Origin: Lactobacillus sp. UCMA15818
GTDB lineage: Bacteria > Bacillota > Bacilli > Lactobacillales > Lactobacillaceae
Length of the DNA stretch: 49,109 bases
Assembly: GCF_030400225.1 (NCBI RefSeq)
Contig: NZ_VJYB01000013.1
Coordinates: 1-49,109, forward strand
Direction: 5' to 3'
Shown here one piece after another: positions 43,292 to 49,109 of the stretch. Numbering within the stretch: position 1 is the first letter of the stretch; each line of letters opens with the position of its first letter. Under the pieces are notes generated by a model. That model was not told the DNA's origin. It worked only from the letters and a program-made list of their open reading frames with translations, and ran no database searches. The position numbers and the translations under genes are program-made.

Positions 43292-43867
43292 ATGGATGAA
43301 AAGATGAAACGATTGATAGTGATATGTGGGGCACCAGGTTCAGGTAAGACAACTATTCAGAATTATTTGCTCGAAAAGTATGAATTTCCACGAGTAATTA
43401 CGCATACTACAAGGCCGCGCAGAATAGGGGAAAAGGATAAAGTTGATTATTATTTTGAATCAAAAAAGAGTTTTTTTAAAAATCACTTTATTGAGTTTGT
43501 CGAATATGCAGGTCACATGTATGGGTCTTCTTATGAGGGATTAGAGTTGGCTTTTCAGAAGTCGAAGACAGTAACCATAGTATTGGACACTGAAGGAGTT
43601 CTCAGTTATAAAAAGACAATAAAAGATATTCAAATATTGTTTTGGTATATTAAGGTTCCCGATGTCAAACAACTCGCAACACGTATTTTAAGGCGCGGAG
43701 AATCTGAACAAGAAGTTGTGAGACGCTTAGCGAGTTTTGAGGCCCAGCGAGATATGAACATCCCCGCGAAACTGGTATCCTTTTGTGAAATAATTGAAAA
43801 TGGAATGTGGCAAAAGACAAAAAACATTGTGGATAAGGTACTAAAAGAAGCAGCAAGCAAGCGATAA
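43292..43867 (+). CDS. Guanylate kinase-like P-loop protein
   Basis: A 191-residue guanylate-kinase fold protein. It has a P-loop CGAPGSGKTT (13-21 approx.), the GMP-binding segment THTTRPRRIGEKDKVDYYF, and a lid-region Arg pair (RILRRGESEQEVVRRL). Guanylate kinase phosphorylates GMP to GDP. The sequence is divergent: the usual FLEWA-type nucleotide segment reads FVEYAGHMYGSSYE, which still fits. It could be a secondary paralogue rather than housekeeping Gmk. An alternative ATG lies 12 nt downstream; neither start has a strong ribosome binding site. A Fur-family gene follows 82 nt later. Confidence 0.8.
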   Translation: MDEKMKRLIVICGAPGSGKTTIQNYLLEKYEFPRVITHTTRPRRIGEKDKVDYYFESKKSFFKNHFIEFVEYAGHMYGSSYEGLELAFQKSKTVTIVLDTEGVLSYKKTIKDIQILFWYIKVPDVKQLATRILRRGESEQEVVRRLASFEAQRDMNIPAKLVSFCEIIENGMWQKTKNIVDKVLKEAASKR

Positions 43868-43949
43868 AAGGCATCATGTGTGTTTAATGAGTAACCAGCA
43901 ACTGCAAAAGATGCTCTCAATTACTATCATTTGTATGGAGGCGAAAAAA

Positions 43950-44378
43950 ATGATTGACATCGCAGTGAAAATATTACAGAAGAATAATTATAAGATCACG
44001 AAGCAAAGAATAAGTATGTTAGAGTATCTTAGCCATTTCCAAGAACAATATGTTAGTGTTGCAGTCGTTGATAAGTATATGCATGAAATTTATCCAGGAA
44101 TGAGTCACAATACTATCTACCGCAACATCAAAGAATTTCAAGAAATTGGGATAATTGAGCAGCGGACACGTGATGGAATCGCATGCGTCAAGTATCAGTG
44201 CGATTTTGTACATCAGCACCATCATCATTTTATCTGTAAAAAATGTGGAAAAGTTCAAGAGGTGCAGATGTGTCCACTAGACTTTTTTGAAGAACAACTT
44301 CCCGGGTGTGAAATTGAGGACCATCATTTTGAACTGTACGGAATTTGTGCTGATTGTATAAGATTAGGCAAAGACTAG
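43950..44378 (+). CDS. Fur-family metal- or peroxide-responsive regulator
   Basis: A 142-residue repressor. The N-terminal winged helix (about 1-80) has the recognition helix MSHNTIYRNIKEF. The C-terminal dimerisation domain contains His-rich HQHHHHFICKKC and two CxxC pairs (Cys96/Cys99 and Cys133/Cys136) for the structural zinc. HHFELYGICADC completes the metal site. An upstream ATG 72 nt earlier lacks a ribosome binding site; GGAGG lies eight nt before the chosen start. Fur, Zur and PerR cannot be separated by eye. The absence of a metal-uptake gene next door leaves the regulon open. Confidence 0.88.
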   Translation: MIDIAVKILQKNNYKITKQRISMLEYLSHFQEQYVSVAVVDKYMHEIYPGMSHNTIYRNIKEFQEIGIIEQRTRDGIACVKYQCDFVHQHHHHFICKKCGKVQEVQMCPLDFFEEQLPGCEIEDHHFELYGICADCIRLGKD

Positions 44379-44454
44379 GCTCAGCAACTACTATACGTCT
44401 TGTGAATATTTTAAAATAGAGATATAAATATTATTTAGAAATGGAGCGATTAAA

Positions 44455-44901
44455 ATGGCATATCGAACGCCACCGTTCATTACGCCGTTCGCGGTAATGT
44501 CAGTAGTTTTAGCACTTGGAGCTACGAATGTTGCGGTAAATACTGTGACAAATACAAATGAAGGACGAACTGTGACACAGACGTCCTCAGTCAGTTCAAG
44601 TGAGAGCAAGGAGACAAGTTCAGAAAATTCAGTTTCATCTAGTGAATCTTCTTCAAGTAATCCTTCTTCAAGCAGTTCAGAATCCTTGTCTTCTTCAGAA
44701 AAAGATAGCAGTTCAGAAGAAAATTCAACATCAAGTAGTAATACCCATTCAAACAGCAGTTCATCAGCAACTGATAATCAAACGCAAGATGGAAGCAGCA
44801 GTACAAGTCAAAGCTCTGCTACAACAGCAACAAGTAGTTCAACGCAGGATAATCAGACTGATAGTGCAAGTTCAAGTGCTCAAACAACTAAGACAGAATA
44901 G
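44455..44901 (+). CDS. Ser-rich surface-type protein with N-terminal membrane anchor
   Basis: A 148-residue protein. A short N-terminal segment (PFAVMSVVLALGATNVAVNT, about 11-30) looks like a signal anchor. The rest is a low-complexity, mostly Ser/Thr/Glu/Asn tract (about 40-148). No LPxTG motif or other attachment signal is seen at the C-terminus. Such a tract is expected to be disordered and outside the cell, perhaps a glycosylated spacer. ATGGAGCG precedes the ATG. The next gene starts 11 nt after the stop, so they probably act together. I do not recognise the family. Confidence 0.75.
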   Translation: MAYRTPPFITPFAVMSVVLALGATNVAVNTVTNTNEGRTVTQTSSVSSSESKETSSENSVSSSESSSSNPSSSSSESLSSSEKDSSSEENSTSSSNTHSNSSSSATDNQTQDGSSSTSQSSATTATSSSTQDNQTDSASSSAQTTKTE

Positions 44902-44912
44902 GAGGTGCTTCT

Positions 44913-45719
44913 TTGTTTAGTATAATTGGGATTATCAATAGTTATCTAGGATATATCAATATAAATGTAAAGCTAAAAAATAGAGTTTATACCATTCTAG
45001 GAACTGTAGGGAACTTTTATCTATTATATGTGGCAGATCAATTTTTTAAGAATGGATATATGGCAAGAGGAGCGCTTTTTATTCTGGCTTTCATTGCATT
45101 GCTTTATTTTTCATATCTAAATGTTATTCATTATTTTACGAAAAAGAAATCGCGGATTGATTTCTCCCCTTGGATCGAGAAAAAATTGCATCTGAAGCCA
45201 AAGGAAGAAGAAATAGGGAAAACGGGCAAAGTATCCAGAGCAGGATATGTGCAGACTAATGGAATATTCAATAATGAAAAAATGCTGCCAGCTTCACTTG
45301 ATATGAGTCAAGAGAATCATATTAACCTGAAAAAAATAGTGGCGGTATTGGAACAACAAGAATATCTCAACCTAGATTTCGGTGGCTTGTCAGAAGAACA
45401 GCAACTCAAGCTGGCTCGTACAAACAATAACGGAATTGATGCATTGCTGGAACCAGTTGCACTTCCATACTTTGAATTAGAGAAACGCGGAGATCGATTT
45501 GTTATTCTTGGTGGCGTAAATCCATTGGAGAGGAAAGAACTAGGCCAGATAGTACGAATTGGATTAACACCAATTGCCGATATCGGTGATAAATATGAGA
45601 TATTTCTTGCCGCAGTCGTAATTCAGGGGGGGCTGCATAAATTTGCAGGTAGGTCTTCTCTTGTATCGGAGGAACGACCTTTTAGTCTTGGTGTACAGGT
45701 AGCATATCAGAGTAAATAA
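44913..45719 (+). CDS. Two-TM membrane protein with cytoplasmic C-terminal domain, unknown
   Basis: A 268-residue protein with two probable N-terminal TM helices (about 22-42 and 48-70), then a soluble domain (about 80-268). That part begins with a basic linker (FTKKKSRIDFSPWIEKKLHL) and contains GYVQTNGIFNNEKMLPAS, YFELEKRGDRFVILGG and GLTPIADIGDKYEIFLAAVV. No catalytic motif is evident. The TTG start has GGAGG seven nt upstream. It is coupled to the Ser-rich anchored gene by an 11-nt gap. I recall similar proteins only as uncharacterised in lactobacilli. A terminator follows. Confidence 0.75.
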   Translation: MFSIIGIINSYLGYININVKLKNRVYTILGTVGNFYLLYVADQFFKNGYMARGALFILAFIALLYFSYLNVIHYFTKKKSRIDFSPWIEKKLHLKPKEEEIGKTGKVSRAGYVQTNGIFNNEKMLPASLDMSQENHINLKKIVAVLEQQEYLNLDFGGLSEEQQLKLARTNNNGIDALLEPVALPYFELEKRGDRFVILGGVNPLERKELGQIVRIGLTPIADIGDKYEIFLAAVVIQGGLHKFAGRSSLVSEERPFSLGVQVAYQSK

Positions 45720-45762
45720 GAAACTTTGAATATTAGGCAGAATTTCAGAATAATAGTTGAGA

Positions 45763-45798
45763 AACGTATCGTTGAATATTTTGATGCGTTTTTTATTT
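45763..45798 (+). terminator. Intrinsic terminator after the two-TM protein gene
   Basis: AACGTATC pairs with GATGCGTT (one G-U pair) over a 12-nt loop, followed by a T-rich run. Confidence 0.7.
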
Positions 45799-45901
45799 TG
45801 TTTTGAAATATCATTCAGTATTAAAAATAAATAATTTATTGAATACTCTTATGAAATATACTCTGCTAGCATTAGTTGATTAGAAAACAGAAAGATATTT
45901 C

Positions 45902-45930
45902 TTGCATAAAAAGGAAAACTTAATTAGAAT
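45902..45930 (+). promoter_or_regulatory. Predicted promoter of the glnQHMP-type operon
   Basis: TTGCAT (45902-45907) and TAGAAT (45925-45930) are separated by 17 nt, about 40 nt before the first gene. Confidence 0.55.
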
Positions 45931-45971
45931 ATTTATTATCATAAGTTAATTTACATGGAGGGGAACAAAAT

Positions 45972-46706
45972 ATGCCAGTTATTGAATTTAAAAAAGTTGA
46001 AAAATATTATGGGAAATTTCATGCGCTGAAAAACATCAATTTACAGGTTGAAAAAGGTGAAGTCGTTGTTGTGATTGGCCCATCAGGTTCGGGTAAGAGT
46101 ACGTTAATTCGTACAATTAACGGCTTAGAAGAAATTGAGGAAGGCCAGTTGTTGGTTAATGGATATGACTTGGCTGATAAAAAGACGGATTTAAACCAAA
46201 TTCGGAAGGATGTTGGAATGGTTTTTCAACATTTTAACTTATATGATAACAAGACGGTGCTTGAAAATATTATGCTGGCACCAAAGCTTGTTTTGAAAAG
46301 GAATGAAGCTGAGAACAAAGAAACAGCATTGAAACTATTAGAATCAGTTGGTGTTTCAGATAAGACCGCATCATACCCCAAGCAACTGTCTGGTGGACAA
46401 AAGCAACGTGTCGCAATTGCTAGAAGTTTAGCTATGAAACCTAAGGCATTACTATTTGATGAACCAACATCTGCACTTGATCCAGAAATGATTGATGATG
46501 TATTGAATGTGATGAAGGCAATTGCAAAAGAGGGAATGACAATGGTTGTCGTAACGCATGAGATGGGTTTTGCTCGTGAAGTTGCTGACCGGGTTGTATT
46601 TATGGACAATGGTGAAATCTTAGAAAATGCTCAAGCAGACGAGTTTTTTGAAGCACCTAAAGAAGAACGTGCAAAACAATTTTTAAGTAAGATCATCAAG
46701 CATTAG
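45972..46706 (+). CDS. glnQ: Polar amino acid ABC transporter ATPase (GlnQ type)
   Basis: A 244-residue ATP-binding subunit of a glutamine/glutamate-type importer. Walker A is GPSGSGKST (about 35-43), the Q-loop is in [10 protein letters not shown], the signature is [15 protein letters not shown], and Walker [16 protein letters not shown] is diagnostic of the polar amino acid (PAAT) family. The C-terminal [17 protein letters not shown] is also typical. GGAGGGG precedes the ATG. The order ATPase, binding protein, permease, permease equals glnQHMP of Bacillus. The exact substrate is inferred. Confidence 0.93.
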   Translation: MPVIEFKKVEKYYGKFHALKNINLQVEKGEVVVVIGPSGSGKSTLIRTINGLEEIEEGQLLVNGYDLADKKTDLNQIRKDVGMVFQHFNLYDNKTVLENIMLAPKLVLKRNEAENKETALKLLESVGVSDKTASYPKQLSGGQKQRVAIARSLAMKPKALLFDEPTSALDPEMIDDVLNVMKAIAKEGMTMVVVTHEMGFAREVADRVVFMDNGEILENAQADEFFEAPKEERAKQFLSKIIKH

Positions 46707-46719
46707 AGGAGGAAAGTTG

Positions 46720-47547
46720 ATGAAAAGACTAAGAAAAATGCTCCTTGTAGCAGGTATTTTTATTCTTGGAGGACTCCTTGGTGCTTGCTCATCTTCAAAA
46801 ACACAAAGTACATGGAATGAAGATAAAGCAAATAATACCATTACATGGGGCGTTAAGGCTGATACTCGACTTTTTGGACTGATGGATGTTGGGACTGGTC
46901 AGATTAAGGGTTTTGATATTGATGTCGCTAAGGCAGTTACCAAGAAAATATTAGGTGCAAAAGGCAAAGCAAAATTTGTTCAGGTTACAAGCAAAACAAG
47001 AATACCATTACTGAAAAATGGCAATATTAATGCAATCATTGCAACGATGACAATTACACCGGATCGTGAAAAAATTGTTGATTTCTCAAAAGTATATTTT
47101 GCGGCGGGACAATCATTGTTAGTAAAAAAGGGCAGTAGTATTAAGAACGTTAAAGATTTGAATAAAGCAGGAACTACGGTATTAGCAGTCAAAGGGTCGA
47201 CATCTGCTGTTAATATTAAGAAATCAGCACCAAATGCTAAGGTATTAGAGCTTGAAGATTATGCACAGGCATTTACTGCTTTGAAATCAGGTCAAGGGCA
47301 GGCACTTACAACTGATAACGGGATTTTGTTTGGAATTGCTTCAGAAAATCCAGGGTATCATGTTGTGGGGGGAACCTTTACTAATGAGCCTTATGGAATA
47401 GCAGTGGATCAAGGACAAACGGAATTGAAAAATAAAATCAATAAGGCTTTGAGCGAAATGAGAAAAGATGGAACATATCAGAAACTATTACAAAAATGGT
47501 TTGGAAATGTAGCTGGATTTAACTTGAAGGAGGCGAGCCAACAATGA
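46720..47547 (+). CDS. glnH: Amino acid-binding lipoprotein (GlnH type)
   Basis: A 275-residue lipoprotein with lipobox LGAC (Cys24 approx.) after a basic/hydrophobic leader. The type-3 periplasmic binding fold is visible: GFDIDVAKAVTKKILG, NAIIATMTITPDREKIVDFS, VKDLNKAGTTVLAVKGSTSA and FTNEPYGIAVDQGQTELK. It captures the amino acid outside the membrane. The ATG, with GGAGG seven nt upstream, is used rather than the adjoining TTG three nt earlier. The stop overlaps the permease start by four nt. Confidence 0.92.
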   Translation: MKRLRKMLLVAGIFILGGLLGACSSSKTQSTWNEDKANNTITWGVKADTRLFGLMDVGTGQIKGFDIDVAKAVTKKILGAKGKAKFVQVTSKTRIPLLKNGNINAIIATMTITPDREKIVDFSKVYFAAGQSLLVKKGSSIKNVKDLNKAGTTVLAVKGSTSAVNIKKSAPNAKVLELEDYAQAFTALKSGQGQALTTDNGILFGIASENPGYHVVGGTFTNEPYGIAVDQGQTELKNKINKALSEMRKDGTYQKLLQKWFGNVAGFNLKEASQQ

Positions 47548-48182
47548 TTAGTGTTTTTCAACAGCATGGGCAAGAGTTGCTGACAGGTCTAGAAAATACA
47601 ATTCTATGTAGTGTGATTGCCTTGTTCTTTAGCCTGATAATCGGTTCCACAGTTGCAATCTTTGAAGTTTTACCATCTAAGTTTTTGCGTATAATTGGCA
47701 AGATTTATATCGAAGTTTTTCGTAATATTCCACTGCTCGTAATTGGTATGTTCTTTTATGTGGTTGTACCGCAATATGTTTTTCCAATGGATGGTTTTAC
47801 TGCGGGAACAATTGGCTTAACTCTTTACACTTCATCATTTATTGCTGAGACAGTTCGAGCAGGAATTCAGGCGGTTGATGGTGGACAAATGGAAGGTGCA
47901 CGTGCAAATGGACTGAGTTTCATGCAAGCAATGTGGCATATTGTTTTACCACAAGCATTTAAGTATGTAATTCCGCCACTGGGAAATCAATTTATTAATT
48001 TAGTGAAAAATTCTTCGGTACTAGCCTTTGTAGCAGGTTTTGATTTAATGTATCAAGGAGACATGATTGCTTCGGCAACCTTTGATACTTTTAATACCTA
48101 TATTGCTGTAGGTATCCTATATTTAATAATTACATTACCGTTGAGTTATTATATGCGATATCTTGAGAAAAAATTGGCCTAA
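47544..48182 (+). CDS. glnM: Amino acid ABC transporter permease (GlnM type)
   Basis: A 212-residue His/Glu/Gln/Arg/opine-family permease with about five TM helices. The EAA loop reads DGGQMEGARANGLSFMQAMW followed by HIVLPQAFKYVIPPLGNQ. GLENTILCSVIALFFSLIIG forms TM1. ATGA overlap with the binding-protein stop shows translational coupling. It pairs with the next permease to form the membrane channel. Confidence 0.92.
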   Translation: MISVFQQHGQELLTGLENTILCSVIALFFSLIIGSTVAIFEVLPSKFLRIIGKIYIEVFRNIPLLVIGMFFYVVVPQYVFPMDGFTAGTIGLTLYTSSFIAETVRAGIQAVDGGQMEGARANGLSFMQAMWHIVLPQAFKYVIPPLGNQFINLVKNSSVLAFVAGFDLMYQGDMIASATFDTFNTYIAVGILYLIITLPLSYYMRYLEKKLA

Positions 48183-48195
48183 GGAGGGATGATAG

Positions 48196-48849
48196 ATGAA
48201 TAGTTTTGCTGAAGCATACACTTGGATAAACTTTCGCTTCTTGCTAGAAGGATTATGGGTCACTCTTGAAGTATCTGTTATTTCAATAATTTTGAGTTCA
48301 ATAGTTGGTTTGTTTCTAGGAATTGTTAGATATATTCGTTACCCAGTTGTTTCGGGAGTTGTTGGAATTATCGTTGATTTAATTAGAAACCTACCTTTGT
48401 TGTTGCTGATCTTTTTCACATATTTTGGATTACCAAAAATTGGAATTAGGATGGATCCGCTGACTGCGGCAATTACAGCGATGACAGTCTTCGAATCGGC
48501 GATGATTGCTGAAATTGTAAGAAGTGGGATTCAAGCTGTCGATACTGGGCAAATGGAAGGTGCACGTGCAAATGGATTGACTTATTGGGAAGGCCTGCGC
48601 TATATCATTTTACCACAGGCATTGAAGAAAATGATTCCACCTTTAGTAAGCCAATTTATCTCATTAATAAAGGATACATCTTTGGCTACAATCATTGTTT
48701 TGCCAGAATTAATGTATCGCGCACAGATAATTTATGGGCAGAACACGAGATATTTGATTCCAATGTTTGTGGCATTAGCTGTTTTGTATTTTGTTGTTTG
48801 TTATGCACTCTCGTTGGTTGCTTCAAGACTAGAAAAAAGAGTTGGGTAA
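48196..48849 (+). CDS. glnP: Amino acid ABC transporter permease (GlnP type)
   Basis: A 217-residue permease paralogous to the preceding one. Its EAA loop, TGQMEGARANGLTYWEGLRY and IILPQALKKMIPPLVSQF, is nearly the same, showing an old duplication. AAGGAGGG lies seven nt before the ATG. It is the last gene of the operon. A long overlapping reading frame on the same strand at the 3' end is a shadow of this coding region. Confidence 0.92.
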   Translation: MNSFAEAYTWINFRFLLEGLWVTLEVSVISIILSSIVGLFLGIVRYIRYPVVSGVVGIIVDLIRNLPLLLLIFFTYFGLPKIGIRMDPLTAAITAMTVFESAMIAEIVRSGIQAVDTGQMEGARANGLTYWEGLRYIILPQALKKMIPPLVSQFISLIKDTSLATIIVLPELMYRAQIIYGQNTRYLIPMFVALAVLYFVVCYALSLVASRLEKRVG

Positions 48850-48903
48850 CTGCTAGTGTGGTAATGGTGGGATTAAAAGTAGGGTGGCTTCCAATAGAAA
48901 AGA

Positions 48904-48941
48904 ATGTGACATAAGATGATGAAATTCGAAATTAGACGATT
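48904..48941 (-). repeat. Decayed minus-strand fragment of the dispersed repeat (copy H)
   Basis: Read on the minus strand, ATAATCGTCTAATTTCGAAT resembles TTCTCCGTCTAACTTCGAAT of copy B, then goes to CTTATGTCACATTC, matching the element end in copy C. The middle is deleted. The orientation implies a minus-strand gene to the right. Confidence 0.4.
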
Positions 48942-49006
48942 ATTGTTTCTTGTGAATCATATTTAGCTGTAATTAGCAAAGGGGGGCTGTGCCATAAGTC
49001 CTAAGT

Positions 49007-49045
49007 AAAAGAGCCACATTAGAAAAAATAATAATTTTTCTAGTG
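49007..49045. terminator. Bidirectional hairpin terminator near the right edge
   Basis: AAAAGAGC, ACA and TAGAAAAA on the left pair with TTTTTCTA, TGT and GCTCTTTT on the right, with single mismatches between the blocks. The stem ends in T's when read on either strand. Confidence 0.75.
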
Positions 49046-49070
49046 TAGCTCTTTTGGTATAATTGAAAAT

Positions 49071-49098
49071 AAAAAAAGCACTGGTTGCAGCCAGCACC
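49071..49098 (-). terminator. Minus-strand terminator of a gene beyond the right edge
   Basis: On the minus strand, GTGCTGG pairs with CCAGTGC (two G-U pairs), followed by seven T's. It implies a minus-strand gene entering from outside the window. Confidence 0.65.
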
Positions 49099-49109
49099 TT
49101 CAAAAACAA

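Noticed and set aside
44600-44920. 106-codon ORF overlapping the Ser-rich gene
   Set aside because: A frame shadow of the AGT/TCA-rich repeat tract; Gln/Val-rich nonsense composition and no ribosome binding site.
48585-48914. 109-codon ORF overlapping the last permease gene
   Set aside because: It lies in another frame of a well-supported permease with conserved family sequence and has no ribosome binding site.
48985-49045. GGGCTGTGCCATAAGTC next to a hairpin as an insertion sequence end
   Set aside because: No transposase fragment or matching inverted end is visible in the window; the hairpin is adequately explained as a terminator.

Overview
The window looks like chromosomal DNA of a low-GC lactic acid bacterium, most likely Lactobacillaceae. 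Supporting traits are the RexA/RexB (AddAB-type) nuclease pair, the peptidases PepX, PepI/Pip and a PepC-type C1B enzyme, a pyruvate oxidase, a glutamate 5-kinase without PUA domain, a QueT queuosine-precursor transporter behind a preQ1 riboswitch, and frequent TTG/GTG starts with strong AGGAGG-type ribosome binding sites. Genus cannot be fixed from sequence alone. I saw no tRNA, rRNA, CRISPR array, prophage or intact insertion sequence.

Layout. 1-3.5 kb: P-type Ca2+-type ATPase (minus) and MscL (plus). 3.8-8.4 kb: a four-gene minus-strand operon with a sulfonate/taurine/nitrate-type ABC importer (ATPase, permease, membrane-anchored binding protein) followed by an arylsulfotransferase-like protein fused to a C-terminal thioredoxin domain. 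An Rgg-like regulator lies divergently beyond a long AT-rich gap. 10-18.7 kb: a 46-aa basic protein, an ABC-F ATPase, a YkuD-fold protein that has lost its catalytic residues, pyruvate oxidase, a small NAD(P)-binding protein, an unknown protein, a MetA-like acyltransferase and a CNNM/CorC-type membrane protein. 18.7-24 kb: proBA, a PRPP synthetase, an alpha-carbonic anhydrase without signal peptide, and a C1B aminopeptidase. 24.4-31.7 kb: rexB-rexA. 31.7-35.8 kb: alpha/beta hydrolase (minus), XRE regulator, TerC-family protein, HAD phosphatase, thioredoxin, riboswitch-queT. 36-43 kb (minus strand): VOC protein, MATE transporter, prolyl aminopeptidase, PepX, APC amino acid permease. 43.3-48.8 kb: guanylate kinase-like protein, Fur-family regulator, a Ser-rich anchored protein paired with a two-TM protein, and a glnQHMP-type polar amino acid ABC transporter.

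How the genes fit together. Much of the window serves peptide and amino acid nutrition (PepX, Pip, C1B peptidase, APC and Gln-type transporters, ProBA). The sulfotransferase operon is the most unusual protein-coding locus.

The most striking non-coding signal is a dispersed intergenic repeat family. A full copy starts with a hairpin built on an invariant core TCAAAA-GTTAAA-TTTTGA with different but base-pairing flanks. This is followed by a roughly 100-110 nt near-palindrome. Copies lie just downstream of genes and in the same orientation as the gene they follow (127-281, 3543-3713, 12605-12772, 16057-16156, 35881-35968, and minus-strand 38947-39054). A relative forms a 121-bp tandem repeat at 24103-24402, and a decayed copy lies near the right edge. 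I do not recognise this family.
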